Assembly: GCA_022749755.1 (NCBI GenBank)
Contig: CM040446.1
Span: 11,742,367 to 11,806,366 of the forward strand
Reading direction: 5' to 3'
From: Azadirachta indica
Lineage: Eukaryota; Streptophyta; Magnoliopsida; Sapindales; Meliaceae
DNA length: 64,000 nt
The notes beneath the pieces are model-generated. The model did no database searches. It had not been told where the DNA came from and saw only the letters and a program-made list of their open reading frames with translations. The position numbers were made by a program, and so were the translations under genes. Positions 34,024 to 46,500 of the stretch are shown here, piece after piece (position 1 is the stretch's first letter; each line of letters opens with the position of its first letter).

Positions 34024-37000
34024 TCAATGCAGAGACACCTTCTCTGCAATTAACTTGATCTCTTTGATCCTTTCATCCACCAACTGCTGCAGCTGCTCTT
34101 CTTGTTTTGTTTGATTTCCATCCATCTGGACACTACTAGGTTCACCATCATGTGATCTGAACATAACAAACGACATCTCTTGATCATAATTGCTAGGGAC
34201 ATCAATCACCCGCTTCCCAGCAGTCCCTGAATCTCTTCCTAAGATATCCTCCCTCACACGATTAGAAATGATTGCAGTATAATCTCCCATGTACTTGTCA
34301 ATTGGATCAAGGCCAAGATATATTAAAATCTCCCAACATTGAAGAAACTGTTTCTTGTTGATTTTTAAAGTTTTCCTGACATCCTCTACCGCACTGGCAG
34401 GTGGCACAAAACGAGGAGCATAGATTTTCTTTGATAGTTTCCCTTGTTTCAGATGCAAAACAGCTGAACTAATTGCATGCTGGATTGGCTCAAAGGCAAG
34501 CAGGTGTTGTATGTCAACACAAGTGCGAACATGCTGGAAGGAATCTAATGGCTCTTCAACTGTAAAGTCGTGAACATTTTCAGCAATTGCAACATTGCTG
34601 AGCACCTCTACAAGGTAACTGCCATAACCCTTGCGTTGGTAAGTAGGCAATATCAAAATCTGTCATCAAAGAAATCACTAATTCATGACATAGCATAAAG
34701 AGTGACATATATTAGCACATAATTCTCTGACTGCTTTTATGAAGAAAAACCAAATTATCTTTTCGTTCTGTTTATCCCCAACAGAAACAATAAGCATAAG
34801 AGAGATGAACCTGACTGAGTCGCATGCGGGTACTATCAGGGTAATGATAAAAGCGATAGACTGCTGTAAAACCAAGCAGTCTATGTTGAATGTCTCCTCG
34901 CCGATCAATTTTCTGAATCAGTAGATATAACTCCCATCTTGGATCAGTAACATCAATAGGGTTGCTTCCTAATTCAGATGATAATGCTAATTAGAAATTC
35001 TTGAATTTCAGACAGCAACAAGAATATGCAACAAACATTGCTTTGATAGGCCTTGGCAGATGAGAGATTTACCATCAACAAGAAGAAGAATAAGAGGTAT
35101 TAAACGACTGTATAGGTGTCCAGTTGCCATACTGCCCACCATCATACGAACAACCTGACCAACACAAAGAACACGTCAGTTGACAGCACCCATTTGTAAA
35201 CAAATAATGCCTACAAATGAACATGCTGGGAGTAGAAGAAACACAAACAGGAAAATTATTTATTTCACGATTTTAGTGATGTCCTAAAATAACCATGACA
35301 AGGATTCAGAAGACAACATGGTGTGTTTATAACTCCAGTAAATCAGTTTTAAAAAAAGAGTAATCTGACCTTTTCCACAGACCACAGGAATATAAATGAT
35401 CATTATCAGTTGAACATGGCTACACCTAGCCGACATATAAGCCACCGTGGTATGGACTTGATATTCACCACGAAAATCCACACTTCAGTAACCCCAACCA
35501 CTCTCCCGAAATATCCATTGATAATAATAATAATTGAAGACAAAACCTTTCAGAATCTCCCTCTAAAGTGATGATGCTGGATGCAGCAGAAACTTATCAC
35601 AAACTAGCAACTGCAATATATATAAACAGCTGTTCTCCCAAATGCTATCAATTCCAGTACTTCATTTGAAACTTCAGTGAAAGGAACAAGGCCACTAATT
35701 TCTACACACAGAAAAACTTGGCATTTACAGGGACAAGTATGACTATGAACCAATGATTTTCCCAAAATACCATAAGAAAGAACAAAAAGTTAACAACATC
35801 CACAATCAAGTGTAAATGAAAACTTCAGGATAGAAGCTATCATATTTTTTATATATACAGAAATAACAAAAGCTTAACATGTAACAATCACCTCCAAATC
35901 AGAAGCGGGTGCTTTTAAATTTTTATTAGAATGACTAACATGTCCATTGGAGACCTTGTGTTGCAATAACTCCCCACTTGATACAGCAGATCTGAAACAG
36001 CAATAGAAAGGAAACCAAAACTTCGCTAATCAAAAACCAGAGCAACGATATTGAATTGGCATATGAATAATTGATCTGCAAGACCAAGATGAGCAAAGAT
36101 CCCCATTATACATTACCTAACAAAATCTTTCTCTGTTGAAAATGTCCGAAGGAACTCATCCTTATTCTCAACCAGAGTTTCAGCAAAAATCCTCTGCAAA
36201 AATCACCAGTTAAACAAAAGACCCCGAGGATATCAACAATCAACAACAAGGTTTTAGAAGGTAGCCAGCATATACCTGAAGAGCAGATTTCAGATCTGTA
36301 ATTCCTTTGCCCCTCTAACAACAGAAGAACAAAAACAATCATTAAAATACCATAAAAAGACAAAAGCCAAAAGCAAACCCCACTAAATCAGATTTCAACA
36401 TAATACGTGGAGTTACACCAATCCAAATTCCACTTGGGCAAGGCTGGATTTTAGTACTTACATCAGATGTGCTCTGACACTTGATATCAGCAAATGCATG
36501 AAATGATATACTGCTAATCCAGATGGTTATCTGCGCCAAAAAATTAAAAAGGACAAAATCTGTTAAAAAGAAATTATTTCTTAGAAATCAAACACTTAGT
36601 TGAAGCTTCCATTTCATGTGGACATAAATTACCTTCAAACCTTGGTAACCATATATTTTCCCATCTTCATCAAAAAAGCTATTCAAGTCAACTGGATCAA
36701 TTGAGAAACTGTCCGAAACACCCACTTCCTCTTTGCTAGACACTAGGATACCCGCAATCATAAAGATGAATTCCGAATCAAAATTAAGTAAATGAAAATA
36801 TCTAATATCCAGAATATGGAAAAAAAATGCAGTGACAAAACAGCGTAACGCTTTCTTCATAAGCAGTTCATGCTGAGAACCAAGCATAACAAACTGTACG
36901 GTGGTTTAGAGCCACTACACAACAGATTCCAAAAGTTCAAAAACATTCAGTAAATACATTGACTGGATGCATAGTTTCCATCCACATACAATTCCTAGGT

Positions 37001-37724
37001 CATAAACTATGATTTTTTTTTTTTCACCCTATACAACTAATCCAGATAAATTAGAGACAGATTATGCCAACACCTCACTAACATCAATGGCTAAATTTCA
37101 AGACACCACAGGATTAAATAATTAAGCTCGTCTACAAATGCCTAGTAACCATGTCTTCTAGATTGTACTAACTATTCCAACGGACCAATTCTACCAAATT
37201 TGGAAAAAGAGATAATGATAATCACTTTAAACTAAACAGCATACCGGCATACCTTAATTTGATATTACCTAAGAGAAATTAAGAAATATCAACTCGACTT
37301 ATCTAAACAATTACATAATAACCAGGCATTCAAATATTGAATTCCAGAAATTCCCCAACATTTAGAGAAAAACGGCTTCTATAGGAACGACGCACGTCGA
37401 AAGTTCCGGACAGAACGAAAAGGAATAGAAATAAAAATAAAAGAACGAAATAAATAGGTTTCACCAAATACACTTGATCAAAATAAAACCATACCCAAAT
37501 AAATTTTAATGCACTCATTAGCCTCAACTCCAGCATCTGCACCACAAAATGCGAGCCAGTAAGCTAACCCAGAAAGCAATTTATGTAAAAACGGAAAGAT
37601 TCATTGCGAAACAATAGAAGCAGAATCTCAGCTGCAGAGACTCACCGAGGTCGGCGAATCCGACCCGCCTTCGCTTCTTAGGTTCGGTGACGGGATCGGC
37701 AGAAGTTTGTTGCTTTTGGCCCAT
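34024..37724 (-). CDS. HAG2: Histone acetyltransferase type B catalytic subunit (HAT1/HAG2), 10 exons, 463 aa
   Basis: Acetylates free histone H4 (Lys5/Lys12 in the family) before chromatin assembly, with an RbAp48-type partner. Exons by eye (minus): 37724-37646, 37536-37495, 36742-36633, 36530-36462, 36314-36276, 36193-36117, 35991-35892, 35154-35073, 34968-34811, 34659-34024; sum 1392 nt, all GT-AG, in frame. The N-terminus MGQKQQTSADPVTEPKKRRR has a basic, nuclear-signal-like cluster. HAT1 N-domain signatures: ECIKIYLVSS and SIDPVDLNSFFDEDGKIYGY. GNAT motif A is LPTYQRKGYGSYLVEVL (Q-R-K-G-Y-G, acetyl-CoA binding). DFTVEEPLDSFQHVR carries the acidic residues that match the family catalytic Glu. 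The C-terminus is Glu/Gln-rich coiled coil. Length agrees with plant HAT1. From memory the Arabidopsis counterpart is At5g56740. Confidence 0.95.
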
Positions 37725-37732
37725 TTTTCAGG

Positions 37733-37782
37733 TGAGTTAGGGTTTAGCAAAGCGGGAAATAACAGAAACCAAGAGCGGGAAA
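37733..37782 (-). promoter_or_regulatory. HAG2 promoter: two E2F-like sites and a telo-box
   Basis: TTTCCCGC occurs twice on the minus strand (37759-37752 and 37782-37775), 28 to 58 bp upstream of the start codon, exact to the plant E2F consensus TTTSSCGC. Between them and the start lies TAAACCCTAA (reverse complement of TTAGGGTTTA, ~37736-37745). Both are typical of S-phase and histone-related plant genes. Occupancy is inferred, not shown. Confidence 0.65.
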
Positions 37783-38733
37783 TTGTAGCGTACAAACGGG
37801 GGTAATTTGGTGCTTATATATAGAGCGAGTGAAGTTGGAAAGGCAGGGTGCTACAGCTAGACGTGCATGTCACGTGAGTTAGTACGGTCTGGCGCCAAGT
37901 TATGGGCCAAACAGCCTGGCAATTCTGGCCCATCAAGATTTCTTGCTCGAGAGATCCCAGACGGCCCATACGTTTCGGTCAACTCGGCTAAGGCAAATTG
38001 TACCATAGATAGACAATTACGTAAAAATGATCGCTCGGCTGGTTATAACTTATAGTTACTCGTGAGAAAAATCACCCAGGACATTGTTCCTTGGAACTAG
38101 AATAAACAAGGAGTACAAGTTGCTTACGAAATTTTATATACCTTCGAAGTATTCTATCAACATATAATGATACATACAAAATTTACTTTATTAAAATTAA
38201 CACCCTAATCTATTCTATGTAACAAACAGCATAATAATTTAAGAAAACTTAATGTAACCTTTGCAAGTAAAAATTAGTAGTGTAGTGTTATTAACATCTA
38301 GTTTCGCACAATGTTCTTGATTAACAGGGAAAACCCGGTACGGCCGTCCTCAACACCCTAAAGGCTATACAGACAATATATGGCTTGCAGTTGATGGGGA
38401 TTGTAAATTTGATTTTGCAGAAGGCTTTTCCATTGAGTATTGACATAATCTGAGGTTATTTAAAATCGAATTCAATGCAAAAGAAAACAGTTATTATGTC
38501 AGAAAAATAGCACACATTCTCATATAACAAAATAAAAGTGCCAATTCAAATTGAAACAAAATTTAAGTTAAAAAAACTAGATTTTACCCTCTTCCCAGTG
38601 TAGCAAAGGGGGATAATACCTCCAATACCATAAGAAATTAAACATAAATGACAAAATGGTCTCCTTAACACTTTTAAGAACTAAAACAAAAACCATATGA
38701 ATAATAAAAACGTCCATCTTTTCCTCCTAAAAT
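37783..38733. other. Spacer between HAG2 promoter and RPL28 3' end
   Basis: No gene recognised. A TATATATA box near 37815-37825 may serve HAG2. The small open stretch at 37867-38055 has no family resemblance. Confidence 0.6.
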
Positions 38734-40239
38734 TCACTTCCTAACAGGGACCTTCACAGCCTGCCTGTTTCTCTTTTTGACACCAGATTTGGCAACCTTA
38801 AGGCTCCTGTGAACAACACTGAGTCTTGCTAGGGCTGCCTTCTTCAAATCTGGCCTGTAGTAATTATCAGCAACCTGAAAACAGTGGCAACAGAGAAAGG
38901 TCAACATCCAAAATCAATGCAGGTAAGGCAACAAAATTAACCTACTTTCAAGTGCATAAAACTCAAAAGCATTCTTGACGCCACAAACAAACAGTGAATA
39001 ATGCTATACACAATAAAATACACTACATTTAATTCACAAGTTAGTCATTTCTGGACTCCAAGAAATAGAAGAGATAAATTAAAAGTAAAGGCAATTCTCC
39101 ACCCAGAAGATAGTACTAACATAACTAGAAAAACAATCGTTCTAAGTAAATCAAGGAAGTTTAGATAAGTTATACCTTAGAATTAGCTGACTCATGACTC
39201 AATCATACAAAGACAACCAATTAAAGTAGTAGCAGACAAGATTTTTAAAATAAAAAAGCTTATTAGTTGACAATGGAAGCTCAGAAGCCAAGCGTAACAA
39301 GTATATTTCATTGAAGATCCACTGCAAGAGGGGTCTTCTGACATGTTAGCTTTTCATCACAGCTAAATGATCATTTTGGCAGTAACCAAAAGAATACCAA
39401 GGCAGCAGCTCTATGGAAAAGGAAACTAAAAAAGCCAAAAGCAACCACCATATACATTGTGTATAACATTTCCAACTAGTTCAAAGACAACACGCCTGTG
39501 ATTAGTTTATTAAAACTAGTACTACACTTCATCAACACTCTTGAAAATTCACTGGCAGAAAGGCAAATTAAACAATTAAAAAGCTTTAGAAAAACATTAA
39601 TGCCAGAAAATCAAAGTCAAAGGAAATATCTCAACTCTTTCCAGCAGCAGAAAATTCTATTACATTATCACTCAACTCACGCACATATGGAATAACCCAA
39701 CACTTAAAAAGTACACATACTTAAAGAGCGGATCAAGGACAACCACATCAAGCAATAGAAAAATATACATAACTAATTAAGAAGAATGAAGCAAAAAAAC
39801 AAATGAATTAATTAGTTACCTGATTGACAACAGCCTTTGCCATCCTAGGGAATTCCTTCCTCATGGCGGACTTGTGAAACAAGCTGGCGGGCTTGTTCTG
39901 CTTCTTGGTCTTTGTGGTTGCCAACACCACAGACAGATCCTTACCTCCTGGCTGAATAGTCACCGTCTTTTTATTTGCCAACCCTAAGTTACCATTTTAT
40001 ATTAAACAATCATTATTAAAATCCAAAAGGAGAAAAGAATCTCTCTCAAACTTTGCTAAGTTAGGTCCTAGAGGGATGCGGGTAAGCTTACCAGAGTGTT
40101 TGAAGGAGTTAAGGTTGCAAAGGTTGTTGCTTTCCTTGCTGAACTGGACGCCGGCGTTGCCTCTGCCGAATTGTTTCACCAAGAAGCAGTTGTTCTTCTT
40201 GACGATCTCCCAAATCAACTGACCTGGAACTGTCGCCAT
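38734..40239 (-). CDS. RPL28: 60S ribosomal protein L28 (eL28), 3 exons, 150 aa
   Basis: Large-subunit cytosolic ribosomal protein. Exons (minus): 40239-40092, 39983-39820, 38874-38734; sum 453 nt, GT-AG introns. The protein starts [20 protein letters not shown] and continues [19 protein letters not shown] with [20 protein letters not shown] and the basic tail ending [12 protein letters not shown], matching plant eL28 end to end. A 5'UTR intron is likely (donor near 40372, acceptor near 40261), because CGGCAG/AGCATCAGAG precedes the start. Telomere-type AAACCCTAA motifs lie in the 5' region near 40397-40408 and 40469-40477, as usual for plant ribosomal protein genes. From memory the Arabidopsis counterpart is At4g29410. 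Confidence 0.95.
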
Positions 40240-40555
40240 TGGTGCCTTACCTCTGATGCTCTGCCGAACAAAACTAAAAATCAATCCTTTTATGAAGAAA
40301 ATGGGGATAAATAATATCCAATTAAAACGAGAAAGATGAAACCACCGTCCAAGTGAGAGATCGAGGCTTACGATGGATAAGCGCGATAGAAGGATGGAGG
40401 GTTTAGGGCTGCCGAGACCGTGGTGTGAGGTGATTTGCGGTACTTATATACATGCTCAAAACCCTAATTACAACTTGGCATCAAATTTTAGATATGCAGT
40501 TCAGTGTCGTTTTTACTTTCACTAAATAAAAAAACTTGGAATGGAACATTGTCGT

Positions 40556-40627
40556 GGGCGTTTGGTCTAGTGGTATAATTCTCGTTTTGGGTGCGAGAGG
40601 TCCCGAGTTCGATTCTTGGAACGCCCC
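40556..40627 (+). tRNA. tRNA-Pro (anticodon UGG)
   Basis: 72 nt cloverleaf. The acceptor stem pairs GGGCGTT with AACGCCC, with discriminator C. The D-arm is GGTCTAGTGGTATAATT. The anticodon stem CTCGT/GCGAG has a T:G pair closing loop TTTGGGT (anticodon TGG). The T-arm is CCGAGTTCGATTCTTGG with one G:U-type pair. The A box (TGGTCTAGTGGT) and B box (GAGTTCGATTC) of the internal Pol III promoter are present. No intron. Confidence 0.95.
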
Positions 40628-40628
40628 C

Positions 40629-40632
40629 TTTT
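40629..40632 (+). terminator. Pol III terminator TTTT after tRNA-Pro
   Basis: Four T directly one base after the tRNA 3' end, the minimal RNA polymerase III stop. Confidence 0.8.
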
Positions 40633-41431
40633 AGTTTACAAGTATTTTACTAATTTATCCGTGACAAAATAATTGATCTACATCTGAAGGTATATTTCTT
40701 ATTCGAAAGAATAAGAAGTATGATACTATTTTATGATTCTCAACTTTTTTAAAAAATGTAATTAAACATTACAAGATTGCATCTTAGGAACTTGAAATTT
40801 TACAATACAAATGCAAATTCATTCCGGTAACAGAAGCGTTATTGCTACAAACAAGTTGACAAATTTACATTACCATGTTTATTTTGATCAACTGTACTGT
40901 ACGTAAGGGTACAACCAGTAAATATATACAAGTACGCTAGCATACCAACCCCTTTCAGGTTGTTATTTATTTTTAACTTCCCCTATATTCCTTTCCCCAC
41001 TCTCTGGAAATATACAGGACTAACGAGAAAAATGCAAATCTGGGTTCAGGACAAGGGTCTATAATGACGAGCTATAAAAAGACCACCCATATATTAACTT
41101 CAGTTATAGGAGGTGAGACAATTCGGCACTCATCCTATACACTGAGGTTCTCCAAGCATTCGAATATTATCATGGACCCGTAATTGATTGGTGTCTCCAG
41201 CTGCCTGCTAGTCTGCCAATTTTAGCATAATATAACCTTATTCTAAATATTTGGGTTTGCTGAAAAACCTTAAATCCTATTATACTGAAATTCCTGAATT
41301 GCTCTCCAGGAAGTAACATAGAAAAGAGCTGTAACTGAAAAGGCTCATTTATTTTCTCCTCATACAATGGAGTTGCCAATGTACACCTTGAGACGAGTCT
41401 GCTACTGATCAGATGCCAACAGAGACCCAAG
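40633..41431. other. 3' flank of the F-box gene
   Basis: Non-coding. At about 41378-41414 it repeats some 35 bp of the last part of the F-box coding sequence (GTACACCTTGAGAC block also at 41484-41517). Nothing else recognised. Confidence 0.55.
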
Positions 41432-43403
41432 TTACTCTACTCCTTTCCACATTCCCCATCGCCATCTAACTCTTGGATGATCAACTGTACACCTTGAGAC
41501 AAGTTTGCTACTGATACCAGAATCTACTTCCCGGTGGATAAGCAGGGCCATGTCAGACAAATTGGGGCATTTATTCAAGACACAGAATATGAAGGACAGT
41601 GTAGCATCAATATCATCTACCACCAAATGTGCACTGATTTCTTTCAGCTCTTTCATCACAGCCATCCTTTCTAGACCTTCTTGGCGAAAGTGGTTCTCTG
41701 CTTCTGACCAAGCCCTGGGGCCCAAAGTAATAGAGCTCACATTTGGAAATATATTGAACAATGTCCCCAGGTCAAATCTTGTCATTTCAGTAGGCTCAGT
41801 CGATTTTATTGCTTCCACCTTTAGCTTCTTTATTGTATGACCAAAAGGAACAATATTGATGAGGCTATAAAGACTTGAAGATTCAAGCTGAAGGTTCTTC
41901 AAATTTTGAAACTCTTTAATTCTAACCTCATTTGCTTTCTCCAGCGAAAGATGGAAATCATACAACAAAGGAGTTTCAAGAACAAGGGATTTTGGTTTAA
42001 TACACTTCAGTTCGAGTTTCATTAGGTTAGGTGCATATATAGCAAGAGAAAGTGGTGCATTTGAGATTGTCCACAGACAGTTCTTAAGGTGCAAAAGATG
42101 AATCTTTGGTTGCTTAAGTCCTCCAACACCTATCAAATTAAGAACTTGCAGACAAGGAAAGCAGTTGTTGACATTCTTTAGGTCCTCATCTTCAAGTCTT
42201 ATAAATTCCAACGTCAATTTGGTGAGCATGGGCATTGGATTGAGACCATCCACTGATAGCCATGCATTTCTCAACTCTAGTTCAATAAGCCTATGGCCTG
42301 CAAATATAAATAACAATTCTCCTGATATAAGATCATAATATGAAATCAAAAAGAAATTACCTTTGAAGCAATAGAAGATAAAACAGAGGCTTTGCTAAAT
42401 ATTGGGTAAAAAAATTTCATGAGGCATAGCCCAAAGGAAAATAAGTTAAATTTCTGTTTCCTCTGTCCTTTTCCATTTAATGACTTTCTCATAAAACACC
42501 CCGGGTGCCAACAAATACACTAGTTAAGCAGATGATAAAGACAAATCAATTTTATTTTTGCCAAGAATGATCCATTAATTCCCTGAAAATCACCCTACAA
42601 TCATCCTCTTTTGGTTCAAAAACAACTTCACTATGTTCAACAACTTAACAAGACAGTTGCCTGCCTCTTTAAGTAGCCATTACAGCTCCCAGAACATCCT
42701 CAAAAATGAACAACATTCCTGTCTTAGTTTCTAGTTTATTTAAGGCAATATACCATGCCACCACCTGCTCAGCTAACCATAAGCTAATTAAACATTAAAA
42801 AAAAAAAATCTGTTCAATTGCTAACTTGTAAAGGCTTTCGTGGATTTCAATACAAAAAAGATCAGTCACAATAGCAAAAGCAAAAACAAAAGCAAAAAAT
42901 AATAACAACACTTACAAAACAAAAAAGAACAAATTATAAAACTCACAGTAAGAAGAAATCAATGCCAAAACGTCGGACTTTCTCCAACAAGACTGAATCC
43001 AGAAATCCGAAATCGATAAAAACCTCAGCTCTCCACATACCCTAGGCAACCAATCCTTAACAAATCCGACATCGGTCAAGCACAGATCATCACGCTCGTC
43101 CTCAAGATCATCGTAGAAGATTTCTCCTAAAGACTTGTCAACGCCGATTGAAACTGACTCGAGCTTCCTAGAATTGCGCACGAGGCTGTAGAAAATCGCC
43201 TTGAACGGCGTGACACGGTGCGCGGTCCCTGGGGAGCGAGATTTTTGGTAGCGAGACAGGGTGCATAGGAGGTTGATAGATGGCACTTCTCTAGACAGAG
43301 AATTCAAGGTTTTGGAGACGACTCGGCAGCGAGCGAGATCGGCGGAATCCCTGAGTCGACTCAAGATATCGAGAATCAGAGATTGTGGTAGATGCTCCTC
43401 CAT
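41432..43403 (-). CDS. F-box/LRR-repeat protein, 2 exons, 440 aa
   Basis: Likely substrate receptor of an SCF E3 ubiquitin ligase. Exon 1 is 43403-42947 and exon 2 is 42297-41432 (minus), one GT-AG intron of 649 bp, sum 1323 nt. The F-box is at the extreme N-terminus (MEEHLPQSLILDILSRLRDS, then LARCRVVSKTLNSLSREV). About 250 residues of degenerate leucine-rich repeats follow (LIELELRNAWLSVDG, LTKLTLEFIRLEDEDL, LQVLNLIGVGGLKQPKIHLL, NLMKLELKCIKPKSLVLETP). The C-terminus has SRCTVDHPRVRWRWGMWKG. Layout and length match the single-copy-type plant protein that I recall as At4g29420. No substrate is known to me. Confidence 0.9.
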
Positions 43404-43992
43404 TCTTTGGGTCGTACGCTCGTGCGCCTGAACATTCAGAATCTTGCCGTCAAGAACAAGAACAAAATATCCGAAATGCTCCTCTTATAGTTTAGAATGT
43501 CTAAAATGCCACACACTCGGAGAAAGAGAGTCCAGGCCCAAATAGATCTGGGCCCAGACCAGCCCAACTTAGACCAATAGATGCTTTTGCAGCCTCTTAC
43601 TACGGTGTGCAAACTAGGGTTTTGTGCTTCGTTTTTTAGTTGAAGTTTCGTCTCCTTTTTCCTCCTCTCTGGAGTTTCAGCATTCCCTCAAACCCTAAGG
43701 TTTCTCCCTCTGAACTTTGATTTTCTAGCACCCAAGCTTAATCCTCTTTTTGGGTTTTTCCATTTAGGATTTTTAAGTTACCAAGCGAAGCTTGAAGTAC
43801 TTAGCCCTGCAGATTTTCCCGACTATTTTGTAGCTTTGTATTTGGATTACTTTTCTCTTTTTGATTGGAGCTTATAGTTGTATTCCCTAGTCCTGGAATA
43901 AATTCTTATAATATAGATTTAAAGTGTAGTTTGTCCTATTTTTTAAAGTGACAAGCGGGTAACTGAATGCAGGTATAAGAAAGAGAGTGAAA
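43404..43992. promoter_or_regulatory. Bidirectional promoter and RPL31 5' UTR
   Basis: Divergent spacer between the F-box gene (minus) and RPL31 (plus). It carries site II-type elements GGCCCA at 43535-43540 and TGGGCCCA at 43549-43556, and telo-boxes AAACCCTAA at 43690-43698 and ACTAGGGTTTTG at ~43614-43625. This set is the classic regulatory pair of plant ribosomal protein genes. A 5'UTR intron of RPL31 probably ends at TGCAG (~43968-43973). Confidence 0.7.
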
Positions 43993-45375
43993 ATGGTGGA
44001 GAAGACCAGGGGAAGAACGGAGGAAGTGGTTACCAGGGAGTACACCATCAACCTTCACAAGAGGCTGCATGGCTGGTTAGTTACTGCATTCTCGGCGTCT
44101 TTCACTCCCTCCTATCAAATGTTATTGTTTTATTAGTGTCTTCCGACGACCATAAAGATGTTGCTTTTATATTTTTTTTCTTTGTATTAAATTCAAGTTT
44201 GAGTGCTCTTATTGAGTTGGTCTGTAGTTCAGTTTTTCAACTTAGATTAAAAGGGTTTATTGTGTAGTAGTAGAAAAGCTATATCCATTATTTTAGACAA
44301 ATTGATGGGTTTGGGAGATGACAGAACATGGAGGGTTGGAGGTGAATCATGGTGGTATTTAGGTTTTTGTGATGGTGAATCTGTCATTTGTTGGTCTAGG
44401 ATTTGCATGTTCCACAAGGATTGGCTAGTCATAGTTGGTCTTGGGTTGTTTAAATGTTGGTGATAATCCTCAGCTTGGTTCTGTAGGATTTCCTTTTAGT
44501 TCATAGGGTTGTCTACTGTAAACCGATGTATACAATTGCCAGCGTCAGTGTCTCCCTCAAATTTTGGTAGTTTGGAACGAGATCAGGATCAGATGAGATA
44601 TGAATATGTGGCTTTTATAATGCAATCCTAGTGAAACATGAATTGCTAGTATTGTAAATGTAAAAGAATATGATAATTAAAGTTTAAATTTTTTCAGTAT
44701 CTGAACGTGTCCAGATTGGATTATTGGAAGCTTACCGCCAAGCACTAGTTCATTGAAGATGCAGTTTAGATACTTTGTTGGTTTTGCCCTTTTTCCCATG
44801 CATCCATGCTTTCAGCTTCTGCATGCATTGCAGCTGCTTCAAGTGACAGCATATTATAGCTATTATGTCAATCACTAAATAAGCTTCTGCCTCTGCTTCC
44901 TTTGTACCATATTGTTTTGAGAATGTGAAACTTTATCATTTATCAACTCCTGTTGCTGCATGTTGTCATTTCTTATATCACACAGAATTTTAAATAGTTA
45001 TACGTCAATTGGGCTTTGTAATTCTTTTTGATAGTTAATTATCATATCCCAATAAAGGATATGACTAAGTTTTCTGTGCCTTCAATTGGAAACAGTACAT
45101 TCAAGAAGAAGGCACCAAAAGCCATAAAGGAGATCAGGAAGTTTGCAGAGAAAGCTATGGGGACAAAGGATGTTAGGGTTGATGTGAAACTGAACAAGCA
45201 GATCTGGAGCAGGGGCATCCGAAGTGTCCCAAGGAGGGTTAGGGTTCGCATTGCTCGCAGGAGAAATGATGATGAAGATGCTAAAGAAGAAATTTACTCT
45301 CTCGTAACGGTTGCAGAAATCCCACCGGAAGGACTGAAGGGGCTTGGCACCAAGGTCATTGAAGATGAGGATTAG
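43993..45375 (+). CDS. RPL31: 60S ribosomal protein L31 (eL31), 2 coding exons, 120 aa
   Basis: Cytosolic large-subunit protein near the tunnel exit. Exon 1 is 43993-44075 and exon 2 is 45096-45375; sum 363 nt, with a GT-AG intron of 1,020 bp. The sequence is full length: [20 protein letters not shown] and [20 protein letters not shown], then [40 protein letters not shown], and the acidic end GTKVIEDED. It matches plant eL31 in every block. From memory one Arabidopsis counterpart is At5g56710. Confidence 0.96.
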
Positions 45376-46500
45376 TCTAAGAATCTGTGTTTGAAGAAAA
45401 CCCTTTGAGGGGCTGAATAGGATTTTACATAAGTTTTTGCAAGTATTATGAGAGTATTTTTTTTCTTAAATTAAGTGGTTTATGGCTATTTAGAGTTTAT
45501 TTCAATTTCGGTATTTTCCATCCAATTTGTACTCGGCATGGTCAATTTTAGAGTCTTACCTTACCATGAACTAGTAAAATGTTATGGATTCTTTCACTCT
45601 TTGTTATTTTTATTTGTTCATTTTGGTGAGTTAAAAGAATCGATTCAGACTAACATTTTAGAGACGCTTGTGATGGTTGTTTCAATGCGGAGGCTAAACA
45701 AGACAGACAGGCCACCTAGTTGGTCTGCTTGTGAGATGCTAAATACGTAGCTGGTTTGGAAACAAAGGCAGGCGCAGTCTGCCATGCCAGGAAGTTTGCA
45801 TTTTCATTTTGTGAATCAAGAAATGTATTCGTCCGCCTTCAGTAATGGGGTTTTCCAGTTTCTGGCTTCTACTGAGCAATGTCTAGGTTGTATGTGCTTG
45901 CTATTTTTACAATGCTTTATTCCACGCCTTATCTTCTTATCTTCTAATGAAGAAAAAAGGAACATGGACAATTTCTTATCGGTTTAAACACATTCATATA
46001 ATCATATTGGATACAAAAGTGGCTGTGAAAAGTTAAATGAGTTTACCAAAGAACTACAGCAAATGAGGTGGTCTCCAGATGTATCATGTACCATCAGAGA
46101 AAAAAGATTAGAAGGCGGGCTTTGGTTATGTTTCATCGCATGTAATGTAATACAACTACTACAATTGAAAACATAATTTGGATTTTTTTTATCCAGGAAA
46201 AAAAAAAAACTCCTCTCAAAAGCTTTAACACAAAAGTTGGAACATCCTCAAAATTCTAACACAACTGGAATCCTCATTAGCTGGTAGGGGTATTTTGTTA
46301 ACTTCCTTCACCTTCTTGAAGATGTGACTATGTGCACAGAAACTCCACCTAGAATGATGGCATAAAATACTAACCATTCTTTGTTTATCACTATCCCAGT
46401 TGCTTCTAATTCCATTCATTAACCAAAGCTACAAATTCTACCATCTGTTTAGTCTTATCTCTCCAGTCAAGGTAAAATGCAGTAGAGAGGGAAAACACTT
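45376..46500. other. Convergent 3' flanks of RPL31 and the membrane-protein gene
   Basis: No gene recognised. Small open stretches here are AT-rich and lack family features. A poly(A) run occurs near 46196-46210. Confidence 0.6.

Noticed and set aside
37867..38055. 62-codon open frame between HAG2 and RPL28
   Set aside because: Short, no domain, no splice continuation, and no promoter evidence of its own.
41170..41430. 86-codon open frame on minus after the F-box gene
   Set aside because: It follows the stop codon of the F-box gene and owes its similarity to the duplicated tail segment; likely 3' UTR.
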